A model generated the notes under the pieces. It was not told the origin of the DNA and did no database searches. It saw only the letters and a list, made by a program, of their open reading frames with translations. Below are positions 1 to 7,360 of a stretch of 11,679 nucleotides of DNA, piece after piece (positions within the stretch are counted from its first letter, which is position 1; each line of letters begins with the position of its first letter). Position numbers and translations under genes: made by a program. Source of the stretch: Thioalkalivibrio sp. (lineage in GTDB: Bacteria > Pseudomonadota > Gammaproteobacteria > SpSt-1174); contig DSBO01000206.1 of the NCBI GenBank assembly GCA_011046015.1, positions 1 to 11,679 on the forward strand, given 5' to 3'.

Positions 1-2
1 AG

Positions 3-224
3 GAAGACCCGTCAGGCATCACCGCCGGCGCCCGCTTCTGGGGCTCGAGCTTCGTCGCCGGGCCGCAGGGCGAAATCCTGGCGCAGAGCCCGGTGGACGG
101 CGACGACGTGCTGGTGGTGCCCATCGACCGTGAGCGCGCCGAGCAGGTACGCCGTATCTGGCCCTACTTCCGCGACCGGCGTATCGACGCCTACGGCGAA
201 CTCACACGCCGCTTCCGCGACTGA
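3..224 (+). CDS. aguB: N-carbamoylputrescine amidase, C-terminal fragment (carbon-nitrogen hydrolase family)
   Basis: Only the last 73 codons are inside the window, entered in frame from the left edge and ending at TGA. The fragment reads EDPSGITAGARFWGSS, then FVAGPQGEILAQ, a VVPID strand and the ending RRIWPYFRDRRIDAYGEL. This C-terminal pattern (FWGSSF, a GPxGE turn, VVxxD, then RRIWPFxRDRRxDxYG) is typical of AguB, the nitrilase-superfamily enzyme that hydrolyses N-carbamoylputrescine to putrescine, CO2 and ammonia in the agmatine route. The catalytic Glu-Lys-Cys residues lie upstream of the window, so activity cannot be judged here. Other nitrilase-family amidases are possible, but the ending favours AguB. 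The stop codon is 13 bases before the next gene, so the two may be co-transcribed. Confidence 0.78.
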   Translation, partial: EDPSGITAGARFWGSSFVAGPQGEILAQSPVDGDDVLVVPIDRERAEQVRRIWPYFRDRRIDAYGELTRRFRD

Positions 225-237
225 CACGAGGATCTAC

Positions 238-909
238 GTGACCGCTCCGGCAACACCCCCCTGGCTCGAACACTTTCCGACCCTGCGCAGCATCACCGAT
301 CCCGCAGGGCAACGTGTCATCGCGGCGGCGCAGCGGCTCACGATGCCCTCCGAAACCGTGGTGTTCCACACGGGCGCCCCCTGCCGTAACTACCTGCTGG
401 TGATCGACGGCTCGGTACGCGTACGCCAGATCGCCGCCAACGGGCGCGAGATCGTTCTCTACCGCGTCGGTCCCGGTGAATCCTGCGTGCTCACCACGTC
501 CTGCCTGCTGGCCTCCAGCAGCTATGCCGCCGAGGGTATTACCGAGGGCGAGGTCGACGCCGTGGCCATTCCCGCGCCCGAGTTTCACCGCGCGGTGGCG
601 GAATCACCCGGGTTCCGCCAGTTCGTCTTCGACAGCTTCGGCCAGCGCCTCGCCGATCTCATGGCCCTGGTCGAGGAAGTGGCCTTCGGGCGACTCGAAG
701 CGCGACTGGCCCAGCGCCTGCTGCGCTTCGCGGGCGACGGTTCCGTGGTCGAGGCCACCCATCCGGAACTCGCCACCGAGATCGGCAGCGCGCGGGAGGT
801 GGTAAGCCGTCAGCTTAAGACCTTCGAGCAACGTGGCTGGGTGACACTGCAGCGCGGCCGCGTCGAGATCCAGGACCGTGAGGCACTGGCCGCACTCGAA
901 CTGATGTAG
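238..909 (+). CDS. Crp/Fnr family transcriptional regulator with three cysteines
   Basis: This encodes 223 residues from a GTG start preceded by GAGGA five bases upstream. The open frame extends left to 130, but that part overlaps the amidase and has no ribosome binding site. Residues about 14-120 look like a cyclic-nucleotide-binding-type beta-roll (YLLVIDGSVRV, then GREIVLYRVGPGES). A long dimer helix follows (about 125-150), then a winged helix-turn-helix near 177-203 (LATEIGSAREVVSRQLKTF). It lacks the N-terminal cysteine cluster that holds the iron-sulfur centre of FNR. It does have Cys49, Cys83 and Cys89, the last two in the beta-roll around GESCVLTTSC. The ligand is unknown; a thiol, redox or sulfur signal is an inference from those cysteines. 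The next gene is a small DUF2892 membrane protein whose promoter area carries an inverted repeat, so it is a candidate target. The family call is firm; the role is not. Confidence 0.9.
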   Translation: MTAPATPPWLEHFPTLRSITDPAGQRVIAAAQRLTMPSETVVFHTGAPCRNYLLVIDGSVRVRQIAANGREIVLYRVGPGESCVLTTSCLLASSSYAAEGITEGEVDAVAIPAPEFHRAVAESPGFRQFVFDSFGQRLADLMALVEEVAFGRLEARLAQRLLRFAGDGSVVEATHPELATEIGSAREVVSRQLKTFEQRGWVTLQRGRVEIQDREALAALELM

Positions 910-936
910 ATCGCGCCCTCTCCGGCGCCTGTGTGA

Positions 937-955
937 CCAGGTTACTGAAATTTGG
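937..955. promoter_or_regulatory. Imperfect inverted repeat, candidate operator for the adjacent Crp/Fnr regulator
   Basis: CCAGGTT and AATTTGG flank five bases (ACTGA). The left arm matches the reverse complement of the right arm at five of seven positions. The repeat covers the candidate -35 element of the DUF2892 promoter, where a dimeric regulator would block or modify polymerase binding. It is not a canonical FNR (TTGAT-N4-ATCAA) or CRP (TGTGA-N6-TCACA) site. Assignment to the neighbouring regulator is inference from position only. Confidence 0.25.
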
Positions 956-973
956 CGTCGGGCGACCTATGCT
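945..973 (+). promoter_or_regulatory. Candidate sigma-70 promoter of the DUF2892 gene
   Basis: A -35-like CTGAAA (four of six matches to TTGACA) and a -10-like TATGCT (four of six matches to TATAAT) are separated by exactly 17 bases. They lie about 43 bases ahead of the DUF2892 start codon. Both hexamers are imperfect, so an activator or a different start point is possible. Confidence 0.35.
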
Positions 974-1015
974 CCTGACATCCACCAACGCAAGACCACA
1001 CCGGAGGTGTATGTC

Positions 1016-1216
1016 ATGACCAACAACATGGGTAACGCTGATCGCATCATCCGCGCCATCATCGGCATCGTCCTGCTGGCGCTCATCGTCGTCTTCCCCG
1101 ACGCCTCCTGGCGCTGGTGGGGCCTGATCGGCATTGTGCCGCTGGCCACCGCCATCATCGGCTGGTGCCCGGCGTATACGATTCTCGGCATGAACACCCG
1201 CGGCAAGGGCGCCTAG
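1016..1216 (+). CDS. Small DUF2892 (YgaP-like transmembrane domain) membrane protein
   Basis: A 66-residue protein. The ATG at 1016 has GGAGG eight bases upstream, which beats the in-frame GTG three codons earlier that overlaps this site. Two membrane helices are visible: residues about 10-28 (RIIRAIIGIVLLALIVVFP) and about 33-50 (WWGLIGIVPLATAIIGW). The family signature GWCPAYTILGMNT closes the second helix, with Cys51 at the membrane face. DUF2892 domains also form the membrane anchor of rhodanese proteins such as E. coli YgaP, which suggests a link to thiol or persulfide chemistry; this stand-alone copy has no rhodanese domain. Exact function is unknown. It is a single-gene unit: a candidate promoter lies in front and an intrinsic terminator 35 bases behind. 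The Crp/Fnr gene directly upstream is a plausible regulator. Confidence 0.88.
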   Translation: MTNNMGNADRIIRAIIGIVLLALIVVFPDASWRWWGLIGIVPLATAIIGWCPAYTILGMNTRGKGA

Positions 1217-1250
1217 TATCCTGTCACACCATCGATCCCGACAGATTCAG

Positions 1251-1274
1251 GGGCGGCCTCAGGCCGCCCTTTTT
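1251..1274 (+). terminator. Rho-independent terminator after the DUF2892 gene
   Basis: GGGCGGCC pairs perfectly with GGCCGCCC across a three-base TCA loop, followed directly by five T residues. It sits 35 bases past the DUF2892 stop and isolates this unit from mfd. Confidence 0.88.
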
Positions 1275-1354
1275 GCTTACCCGTACCTGCAATCGGCGCG
1301 GCGATATGGGAAAATATGCCGCTTTGGATACACAGCGTGTCGCGACGCCAGCCC

Positions 1355-4300
1355 ATGACTTACCTCAGGACCCTGCTCGACCCCAAACTGCCCGATGCCG
1401 GCCGCAAGACCCTGCGGTGGGGCCGGCTGTACGGCTGCGCGCGCGGCCTGGCGATCACCGAGGCGGCAACGCGTGCCGGCCGGTTCACCCTGCTGGTCAC
1501 ACCCGACACACAGTCGGCCTACCGGCTGGAGCAGGAACTGCGATTCTTCGGCGAGGGGGCCGACCTGCCGATCCTGAACTTCCCGGACTGGGAGACCCTG
1601 CCCTACGACGTGTTCTCACCCCACGAGGACATCATCTCCCAGCGTCTGGAGACGCTGCACCGTCTGCCGACCCTCGCACATGGCGTGCTGGTGGTGCCGG
1701 TCACCACCCTGATGCATCGCATCGCCCCCCGGGACTTCCTCGCCGCCCACACCCTGATGATGGACACGGGCGAGCGGCTGGACATCGACGCCCTGCGTCA
1801 GCGCCTCGAACAGGCCGGCTACCGGCACGTCAACCAGGTGATGGAACACGGCGAGTTTGCCCTGCGCGGCTCCATCGTCGACCTTTTCCCCATGGGTGCC
1901 CATGCACCCTACCGCATCGACCTGTTCGACGACGAGATCGAGAGCATTCGGGAGTTCGACCCGGAGACCCAGCTCTCGCAGGAACGGGTCGAGCGTATCC
2001 GCCTGCTGCCGGCGCACGAATTCCCGATGCACGACGAGGCCATCAAGGGCTTCCGCCAGCGTTACCGGCAGACCTTCGAGGGCGACCCGCAGGCCAGCAG
2101 CATCTACCGCGAAGTCAGCAACGGCAGCGCGCCGGCCGGCATCGAGTACTATATCCCGCTCTTCTTCGAGCAAATGTCCACGCTGTTCGATTACCTGCCG
2201 GAAGACGCACTTGTCATCGCCCTGGAAGACGTCGAGGCAGCCGCCGAGCGCTTCGTCGCGGGCCTCGCCGACCGCTATGAGCAGCGCCGCCATGATGTAC
2301 AGCGTCCCCTGCTCGCGCCGGATCAACTCTTCCTGGCACCAGCTGAACTGGCCGCCGGGCTCGACCGGCAGAGCCGGGTGTTCATTCAGGGCTTCGAGAT
2401 CGAGGACGCGGACGCCACGGCGCAGAACTTTGCCAGCCTGTCCCTGCCCAACCTGCTGCTGCAGGCGCGGGCCGAAGACCCGGCAGCCGCGCTGAGATCC
2501 TTCATCGCCTCGCGGCCCGGCCGCCTGCTGTTCGTGGCGGAGTCCGCCGGGCGTCGCGAGCACCTGATCGAGGCGCTGCGGCAGTTCGAGCTCTTCCCGC
2601 GCACCGTCGAAGGCTGGCCGGAGTTCATCGACGGCGACCTCGATTACGCTATCACCGTCGCGCCCCTGGAGAGCGGCGTGCGCCTGCCCGAAGCCGGCAT
2701 CAACATCATCCCGGAAAGCGCGCTGTTCGGACAGCGGGCCCAGCAGGAACGTCGGCGTAAACGCCCGACCCGCGATGCTGACGCGGTGGTGCGCAACCTC
2801 ACCGATCTCAACGTCGGCGCGCCCGTGGTGCACGAGGAACACGGGGTGGGTCGCTACATCGGGCTGCAGAAGCTCGAGATCGGCGGCAGCGAGACCGAGT
2901 TCCTGACCCTGGAATACGCTGGCGGCGATAAACTCTATGTACCGGTCTCCTCCCTGCACCTGATCAGCCGCTATACCGGCACGGCGCCGGAGGACGCCCC
3001 GCTGCACAAGCTCGGCAGCAACCAGTGGCAGAAGGCGCGGTGCAAGGCCGCGGAGAAGATCCACGACGTCGCCGCCGAACTGCTCGACATCAACGCGCGT
3101 CGCGCCGCCCGCCGCGGCCATGCCTTCGCCACCGATACGGACGAGTACGCAGCCTTCGCCGCGTCCTTCCCCTTCGAGGAGACGCCCGACCAGCAAAAGG
3201 CCATCGAGGCGGTGCTGGAGGACATGGCCGCCGAACGGCCGATGGACCGGGTGGTCTGTGGCGACGTGGGCTTCGGCAAGACCGAGGTGGCCATGCGCGC
3301 GGCCTTCGTCGCAGCCAGCGGCGGCAAGCAGGTGGCGGTGCTGGTGCCCACCACCCTGCTCGCCCAGCAGCACCTGCAGAACTTCCGCGACCGGCTCGCC
3401 GACTGGCCGATCCGCATCGAGGGCCTGTCACGTTTTCGCAGCCAGAAACAGCACAAGGAGACGCTGGCGGGCATCGCCGCCGGCACGGTGGATATCGTCA
3501 TCGGCACGCACAAGCTGCTGCAGGGCGATGTGAAGTTCAAGGACCTGGGCCTGAACATCGTCGACGAGGAGCACCGTTTCGGCGTGCGCGACAAGGAGAA
3601 GCTCAAGAACCTGCGCGCCGAGGTCGACATCCTCACGCTCACCGCCACACCGATCCCGCGCACGCTCAACATGTCGCTCTCCGGCCTGCGCGACCTGTCC
3701 ATCATCGCCACCCCACCGGTGCAGCGCCACGCCATCAAGACCTTCGTCAGCGAATGGAACGACGCCCTGCTGCAGGAAGCCGTGCTGCGCGAGGTGCGGC
3801 GTGGCGGCCAGGTCTACTTCCTGCACAACGAGGTGCAGACCATCGAGAAGATGGCGCAGCGCATCCAGCAGGTCGTACCCGACGTCTCGGTGCGCATCGC
3901 CCACGGCCAGATGCGCGAACGCGAGCTCGAGGAAGTGATGCTGGATTTCTATCACCAGCGCTTCAACATCCTGCTCTGCACCACCATCGTCGAGAGCGGC
4001 ATCGACGTGCCCACGGCCAACACCATCATCATCAACCGTGCCGACAAGCTCGGTCTGTCACAGCTGCACCAGCTGCGTGGTCGCGTCGGTCGTTCACATC
4101 ACCGCGCCTACGCCTATCTCGTCACACCGCCGCGGGCAGCGATGACGCCGGACGCAATCAAACGTCTGGAGGCGATCGAGTCGCTGGAGGATCTCGGCGT
4201 GGGCTTCACCCTGGCCACGCACGACCTGGAGATCCGCGGCGCGGGCGAACTGCTGGGCGACGAGCAGAGCGGCCAGATCCAGGAGATCGGCTTCACCCTG

Positions 4301-4825
4301 TACAACGAACTCCTCGAGCGTGCCGTCAAGGCGCTCAAGTCGGGCAAGCGACCGGAGCTGGAAAAACCGCTGCACACGGGCACGGAGATCGACCTGGGCG
4401 TCCCCGCCCTGCTGCCCGATGATTACGTGCCGGACATCCACGCGCGCCTGGTGCTTTACAAGCGCATCGCCAGTGCCGAGAGCGACGAGGCCCTGCGCGA
4501 ACTCCAGGTAGAGATGATCGACCGCTTCGGCCTGTTGCCGGATGCGGCCAAGGCACTGTTCGAGGTCAACCGCGTCAAGCTCCAGGCCGAGATGCTGGGG
4601 GTAAAGAAACTCGACGTTGGCGAACAGGGCGGGCGCATCATCTTCAACGAAGCCCCGAGCATCGATCCGGCCAGGGTGATCCGCCTGATTCAGTCCGATC
4701 CACAACGTTACCGGCTCGACGGTCAGGACAAGCTGCGCTTCACCCTGTCACTGGAAAATCTGCAACAACGCGTGGATACTGTCGAGCGATTGTTCGGCGA
4801 GCTCGCAGTCAGGGATGCCGCCTGA
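1355..4825 (+). CDS. mfd: Transcription-repair coupling factor Mfd
   Basis: From the ATG at 1355 this is 1156 residues, close to the 1148 of E. coli Mfd and collinear with it. Mfd is a DNA translocase that pushes stalled RNA polymerase off lesions and recruits UvrA. The N-terminal UvrB-like part (about 1-330) contains FPDWETLPYDVFSPHEDI and MEHGEFALRGSIVDLFPMG. The polymerase-interacting module begins near residue 490 (VHEEHGVGRYIGL). The helicase motor has Walker A GDVGFGKT at 636-643, a DEEH box at 737-740, TATPIPRTLN, and motif VI QLRGRVGR at 906-913. The C-terminal TRCF domain runs to the end. In-frame starts also exist at 1316 (ATG, GGGA four bases before) and 1337 (GTG); 1355 was chosen because it aligns with the E. 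coli N-terminus, though it lacks a clear ribosome binding site. All motor motifs look intact. Confidence 0.97.
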   Translation: MTYLRTLLDPKLPDAGRKTLRWGRLYGCARGLAITEAATRAGRFTLLVTPDTQSAYRLEQELRFFGEGADLPILNFPDWETLPYDVFSPHEDIISQRLETLHRLPTLAHGVLVVPVTTLMHRIAPRDFLAAHTLMMDTGERLDIDALRQRLEQAGYRHVNQVMEHGEFALRGSIVDLFPMGAHAPYRIDLFDDEIESIREFDPETQLSQERVERIRLLPAHEFPMHDEAIKGFRQRYRQTFEGDPQASSIYREVSNGSAPAGIEYYIPLFFEQMSTLFDYLPEDALVIALEDVEAAAERFVAGLADRYEQRRHDVQRPLLAPDQLFLAPAELAAGLDRQSRVFIQGFEIEDADATAQNFASLSLPNLLLQARAEDPAAALRSFIASRPGRLLFVAESAGRREHLIEALRQFELFPRTVEGWPEFIDGDLDYAITVAPLESGVRLPEAGINIIPESALFGQRAQQERRRKRPTRDADAVVRNLTDLNVGAPVVHEEHGVGRYIGLQKLEIGGSETEFLTLEYAGGDKLYVPVSSLHLISRYTGTAPEDAPLHKLGSNQWQKARCKAAEKIHDVAAELLDINARRAARRGHAFATDTDEYAAFAASFPFEETPDQQKAIEAVLEDMAAERPMDRVVCGDVGFGKTEVAMRAAFVAASGGKQVAVLVPTTLLAQQHLQNFRDRLADWPIRIEGLSRFRSQKQHKETLAGIAAGTVDIVIGTHKLLQGDVKFKDLGLNIVDEEHRFGVRDKEKLKNLRAEVDILTLTATPIPRTLNMSLSGLRDLSIIATPPVQRHAIKTFVSEWNDALLQEAVLREVRRGGQVYFLHNEVQTIEKMAQRIQQVVPDVSVRIAHGQMRERELEEVMLDFYHQRFNILLCTTIVESGIDVPTANTIIINRADKLGLSQLHQLRGRVGRSHHRAYAYLVTPPRAAMTPDAIKRLEAIESLEDLGVGFTLATHDLEIRGAGELLGDEQSGQIQEIGFTLYNELLERAVKALKSGKRPELEKPLHTGTEIDLGVPALLPDDYVPDIHARLVLYKRIASAESDEALRELQVEMIDRFGLLPDAAKALFEVNRVKLQAEMLGVKKLDVGEQGGRIIFNEAPSIDPARVIRLIQSDPQRYRLDGQDKLRFTLSLENLQQRVDTVERLFGELAVRDAA

Positions 4826-4846
4826 ACCAACCAGCAAGGAATACCC

Positions 4847-5551
4847 GTGAGACCAACCGCAATTTACCTTCCGCTGACCGCCCTGCTCCTGCTGGCACTG
4901 CTGTCGGCGCCGGCCTGGGCCGTCGATTACCGCATCGAGATGGTTGTGTTCGCCAACAATGACGAGCAGGCCTTCCATTCCGAAAAATGGTCACAGGAGG
5001 CACAGCCCCTATCCACGGATGGTGCGCTTGGCCTCTTCGACGGTCACACGCGGACGGGGTTTCGCCGCCTGAGCACGGGCACCCTGGATGAGGCCCGCCG
5101 ACTGCTGGAGACGTCGAATCGCTTCACCGTCCTGAAGCACGTAGCCTGGCAGCAACCCGGGCTGTCCGCCGCGGACGCGGTACGGATCAAGCTGCATGGC
5201 GGCAGGGACTACAGCGCCGATTACCCGGAGCGGATGCAGCCGCGGCTGGAAGTGGGTGCCGCGGGCAACATCGTGGAGATTCCGGGGCCGGACCGGCTGG
5301 AGGAGCTCGATGGCACGGTGCAGGTCGTGCTGGGCCGCTACCTGCACGTCCACACCGACCTGGTGCTGCGCAAGCCGACGGTGGTCGAGCGCATCGATCG
5401 CGAAACCGGACGGCCTACCCGGACGCAGGTCCTGCTGGACATTCCCATGCAGGAGCGTCGGCGCATGCGCAGCCGCGAGCTGCACTACATCGACCACCCG
5501 ATGCTGGGCGTGCTGGTGCAGATTACGCCGGTGGAACTGCCGGCACAGTAG
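4847..5551 (+). CDS. csiV: CsiV-family periplasmic protein (formerly DUF2803)
   Basis: A 234-residue protein with a GTG start and AAGGA six bases upstream. It begins with a classical signal peptide: an Arg near the start, a leucine-rich core (TALLLLALLSAP) and a likely cleavage after AWA at residue 25. The mature protein opens with VDYRIEMVVFANN, the usual family opening, and ends in a mixed region with ELHYIDHPMLGVLVQI. In Vibrio cholerae CsiV is a periplasmic peptidoglycan-binding protein working with LpoA to support PBP1A; that role is known there and only inferred here. The gene lies 21 bases after mfd on the same strand, an arrangement seen in other gammaproteobacteria, so the two are probably co-transcribed. 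It converges on the thioinosine phosphorylase gene with only 41 bases between the stops. Sequence similarity in this family is low, so the call leans partly on context. Confidence 0.75.
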   Translation: MRPTAIYLPLTALLLLALLSAPAWAVDYRIEMVVFANNDEQAFHSEKWSQEAQPLSTDGALGLFDGHTRTGFRRLSTGTLDEARRLLETSNRFTVLKHVAWQQPGLSAADAVRIKLHGGRDYSADYPERMQPRLEVGAAGNIVEIPGPDRLEELDGTVQVVLGRYLHVHTDLVLRKPTVVERIDRETGRPTRTQVLLDIPMQERRRMRSRELHYIDHPMLGVLVQITPVELPAQ

Positions 5552-5592
5552 CGGGGGAAGTGCCCGGCCGGCCAGGACCGGCGCATCATCAA

Positions 5593-6333
5593 TCAGATCA
5601 ACGGGATTGCCGCCTTCAACACCTGCCGCACGCGGTCCATGCCCGTGCGCAGGTTCTCACCGATCTCTTCCATGGTGATCTCCTCCCCGCCGCGCCCGGC
5701 GCCCCAGTTGGCGACCACGGCCAGGCTCGCATAGCAAAGGTCGAGTTCACGTGCGAGTGCCGCCTCGGGCATGCCCGTCATCCCCACCACGTCGCAACCG
5801 TCACGCTCCAGGCGATCGATCTCAGCGGCCGTCTCCAGACGCGGTCCCTGGGTTGCCGCATAGGTCCCACCGTCGACGAGATCGAGACCTGCCTCGCGTC
5901 CACCCCGGAGCAATGCCTGGCGCATCTCGGTGCAGTACGGCTGCGTGAAGTCGATGTGCGTCACGCCGTCGAGCCCCTCTTCGAAGAAGGTGTGTGCACG
6001 CGAATAGGTGTAGTCGATGATCTGGTCGGGCACCGCGAGCTGGCAGGGTGACATGCGCTCGGTGATGCCACCCACCGCCGCCACCGCGATCACGTGGGTG
6101 ACGCCGATGTGCTTGAGCGCCCACAGGTTGGCTCGATAATTGACGCGATGCGGGGGGATGGTGTGGCGGTAGCCGTGACGCGCCAGAAAGGTCACGTCGC
6201 GCCCAAACAGTTGCCCGTGGGTCAGCGGGCCGGAGGGCTCGCCATACGGCGTGTGCACCACTTCCCGGCCGACGATCTTCAGGCCCTCGAGCGAGGTCAG
6301 TCCCGTGCCGCCGATGATCGCCAGGCTTGCCAT
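5593..6333 (-). CDS. S-methyl-5'-thioinosine phosphorylase (PNP/MTAP phosphorylase family 2)
   Basis: A 246-residue protein. ATG at 6333 is preferred because GGAG lies eight bases upstream; an in-frame GTG at 6342 overlaps that site. Family 2 motifs are clear: the phosphate loop IIGGTG (6-11), RHG (52-54) followed by HTIPPHRVNYRANL, GGTYAATQGPRLET (155-168) and VGMTGMPEAALARE (183-196). The enzyme cleaves 5'-methylthioinosine with phosphate to hypoxanthine and 5-methylthioribose-1-phosphate, a route known from Pseudomonas aeruginosa PA3004. Asn209 in VVANWGAG occupies the place where adenosine-type MTAP enzymes carry an Asp (TDYD motif), as in 6-oxopurine-specific phosphorylases; this supports thioinosine over thioadenosine as substrate but is inference. 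Its start lies 14 bases after the hpt stop, so the pair is very likely co-transcribed and perhaps translationally coupled. Confidence 0.88.
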   Translation of the reverse strand: MASLAIIGGTGLTSLEGLKIVGREVVHTPYGEPSGPLTHGQLFGRDVTFLARHGYRHTIPPHRVNYRANLWALKHIGVTHVIAVAAVGGITERMSPCQLAVPDQIIDYTYSRAHTFFEEGLDGVTHIDFTQPYCTEMRQALLRGGREAGLDLVDGGTYAATQGPRLETAAEIDRLERDGCDVVGMTGMPEAALARELDLCYASLAVVANWGAGRGGEEITMEEIGENLRTGMDRVRQVLKAAIPLI

Positions 6334-6347
6334 GTGTCGCACTCCGT

Positions 6348-6905
6348 TCAGTTGTCTTTTACGGCCCAGATTCCCGCAGCGTTGCGCAGGTACTCCTTGT
6401 AATCCATGCCACTGCCAAACAGGTAGCGGTCTGCCACCTCGACGCCGATGTAATCCGCACTCGCGTCCGGGTGCTTCCGGTCGTGGCGCTTGTCCACCAG
6501 TACCGCCGTGCGCACCGATTCGGCCCCGTGCCCGTGACAGTAGGCCTGGATGGCGGCCAATGTATGGCCTTCATCGAGGATGTCATCCACCAGCAGTACG
6601 TTGCGGCCGTCGAGGCTTCGGTGCGGCTCCACGAGCCAGTGCACCTCGGCACCGCCGCTGGTCGCCCCGCGGTAGCGCGTGGCGTGCAGGTAATCGAGCT
6701 GAAGGGGAAATTCCAGGCGGGTCAAAAGCTGACCGGCGGCCACCAGGCCGCCGGTCATGATGCAGACCACCAGCGGATTGGCATCCGCCAGGTCCTCGGT
6801 AATCGCCCTCGCCATCCGCTCCAGGGCCTGTTCGATCTCGGCCCCGGTAACCAGACAGTCGGCCTCGGCGTAAACGCGCGCGGCCTCTTCAGGCGTTACC
6901 GACAT
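6348..6905 (-). CDS. hpt: Hypoxanthine-guanine phosphoribosyltransferase
   Basis: A 185-residue cytosolic type I phosphoribosyltransferase. The PRPP-binding signature is VLLVDDILDEGHTL at 103-116, the pyrophosphate loop is near MTGG at 50-53, and the flexible hood loop includes YRGATSGGAEVHWL. Lys139 in LVDK matches the purine-contacting lysine of the family, and the ending GVEVADRYLFGSGMDYKEY follows the usual pattern. It converts hypoxanthine (and guanine) plus PRPP to IMP (GMP). The next gene downstream makes hypoxanthine, so the two form a short salvage relay. The ATG at 6905 has an AAGGGA about 12 bases away, a weak spacing, which hints at dependence on read-through from the dsrE transcript 41 bases upstream; no terminator is visible in that gap. 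Distinguishing Hpt from other 6-oxopurine transferases of similar size is not certain from sequence alone. Confidence 0.9.
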   Translation of the reverse strand: MSVTPEEAARVYAEADCLVTGAEIEQALERMARAITEDLADANPLVVCIMTGGLVAAGQLLTRLEFPLQLDYLHATRYRGATSGGAEVHWLVEPHRSLDGRNVLLVDDILDEGHTLAAIQAYCHGHGAESVRTAVLVDKRHDRKHPDASADYIGVEVADRYLFGSGMDYKEYLRNAAGIWAVKDN

Positions 6906-6946
6906 CGTATCGTTCGTTCCCTTGGCGAGAAGCGACGAGGCGATGC

Positions 6947-7315
6947 TTAGTAGGTGAAGGTGACGGTGTCGTCGTCCATCGCCTCGCTGATGACGTAGGC
7001 GCCACCAACGGTTTCCTCGATTTCGGGGATCAGATCATCGCCCCACAGGTCCAGGGTCGGGGTGCAGACCTTGAACACGACGCCCGCTTCAACGGCGTCC
7101 TTCATGAAGTCGTAGACCGACTTGTCGCTGCCTTCCTGCACGTACAGGTTTTCGGCAACACCTTTCTTGGCCAGTTCGCCAGCGCGGCCGGTCATGATCA
7201 CTTCCACTTCGTATTCCATGGCGGCAGCCACGGTGGCCTGGAAGAACGGGGCGCCCAGTTCGGAGGCGTTGGACGGGTCGGTGTTGACCATCACGATCAT
7301 CAGCTTGTCAGCCAT
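6947..7315 (-). CDS. DsrE-family protein (small sulfur-transfer-like protein with one cysteine)
   Basis: A 122-residue acidic protein with an ATG preceded by GGGAGAG at six bases. The fold pattern matches DsrE/YchN: an opening strand KLMIVMVNTDP, a helix GAPFFQATVAAAMEY, a strand VEVIMTG, then a strand VVFKVC carrying Cys84, and the closing VISEAMDDDTVTF. DsrE-type proteins often carry persulfide sulfur on a conserved cysteine in this strand. This protein has only Cys84, so if it carries sulfur it would be a single-cysteine shuttle like other DsrE subgroups; that is inference. No dsrF, dsrH, tusA or hdr-like partner is in the window. A strong promoter and good ribosome binding site suggest an abundant protein. 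It heads the run toward hpt and the thioinosine phosphorylase. Family call firm, partners unknown. Confidence 0.85.
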   Translation of the reverse strand: MADKLMIVMVNTDPSNASELGAPFFQATVAAAMEYEVEVIMTGRAGELAKKGVAENLYVQEGSDKSVYDFMKDAVEAGVVFKVCTPTLDLWGDDLIPEIEETVGGAYVISEAMDDDTVTFTY

Positions 7316-7360
7316 AGGATTCTCTCCCGAGTCAGTCGTGCTTCAGTGTAAAAGTCGCGA

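Noticed and set aside
130..237. N-terminal extension of the Crp/Fnr gene by 36 codons
   Set aside because: It overlaps the amidase coding end and lacks a ribosome binding site; the GTG at 238 has GAGGA at a proper distance.
1616..3373. 585-residue minus-strand open frame opposite mfd
   Set aside because: It lies entirely within mfd, whose family motifs are intact. Long antisense frames are expected in GC-rich coding DNA with third-position GC bias.
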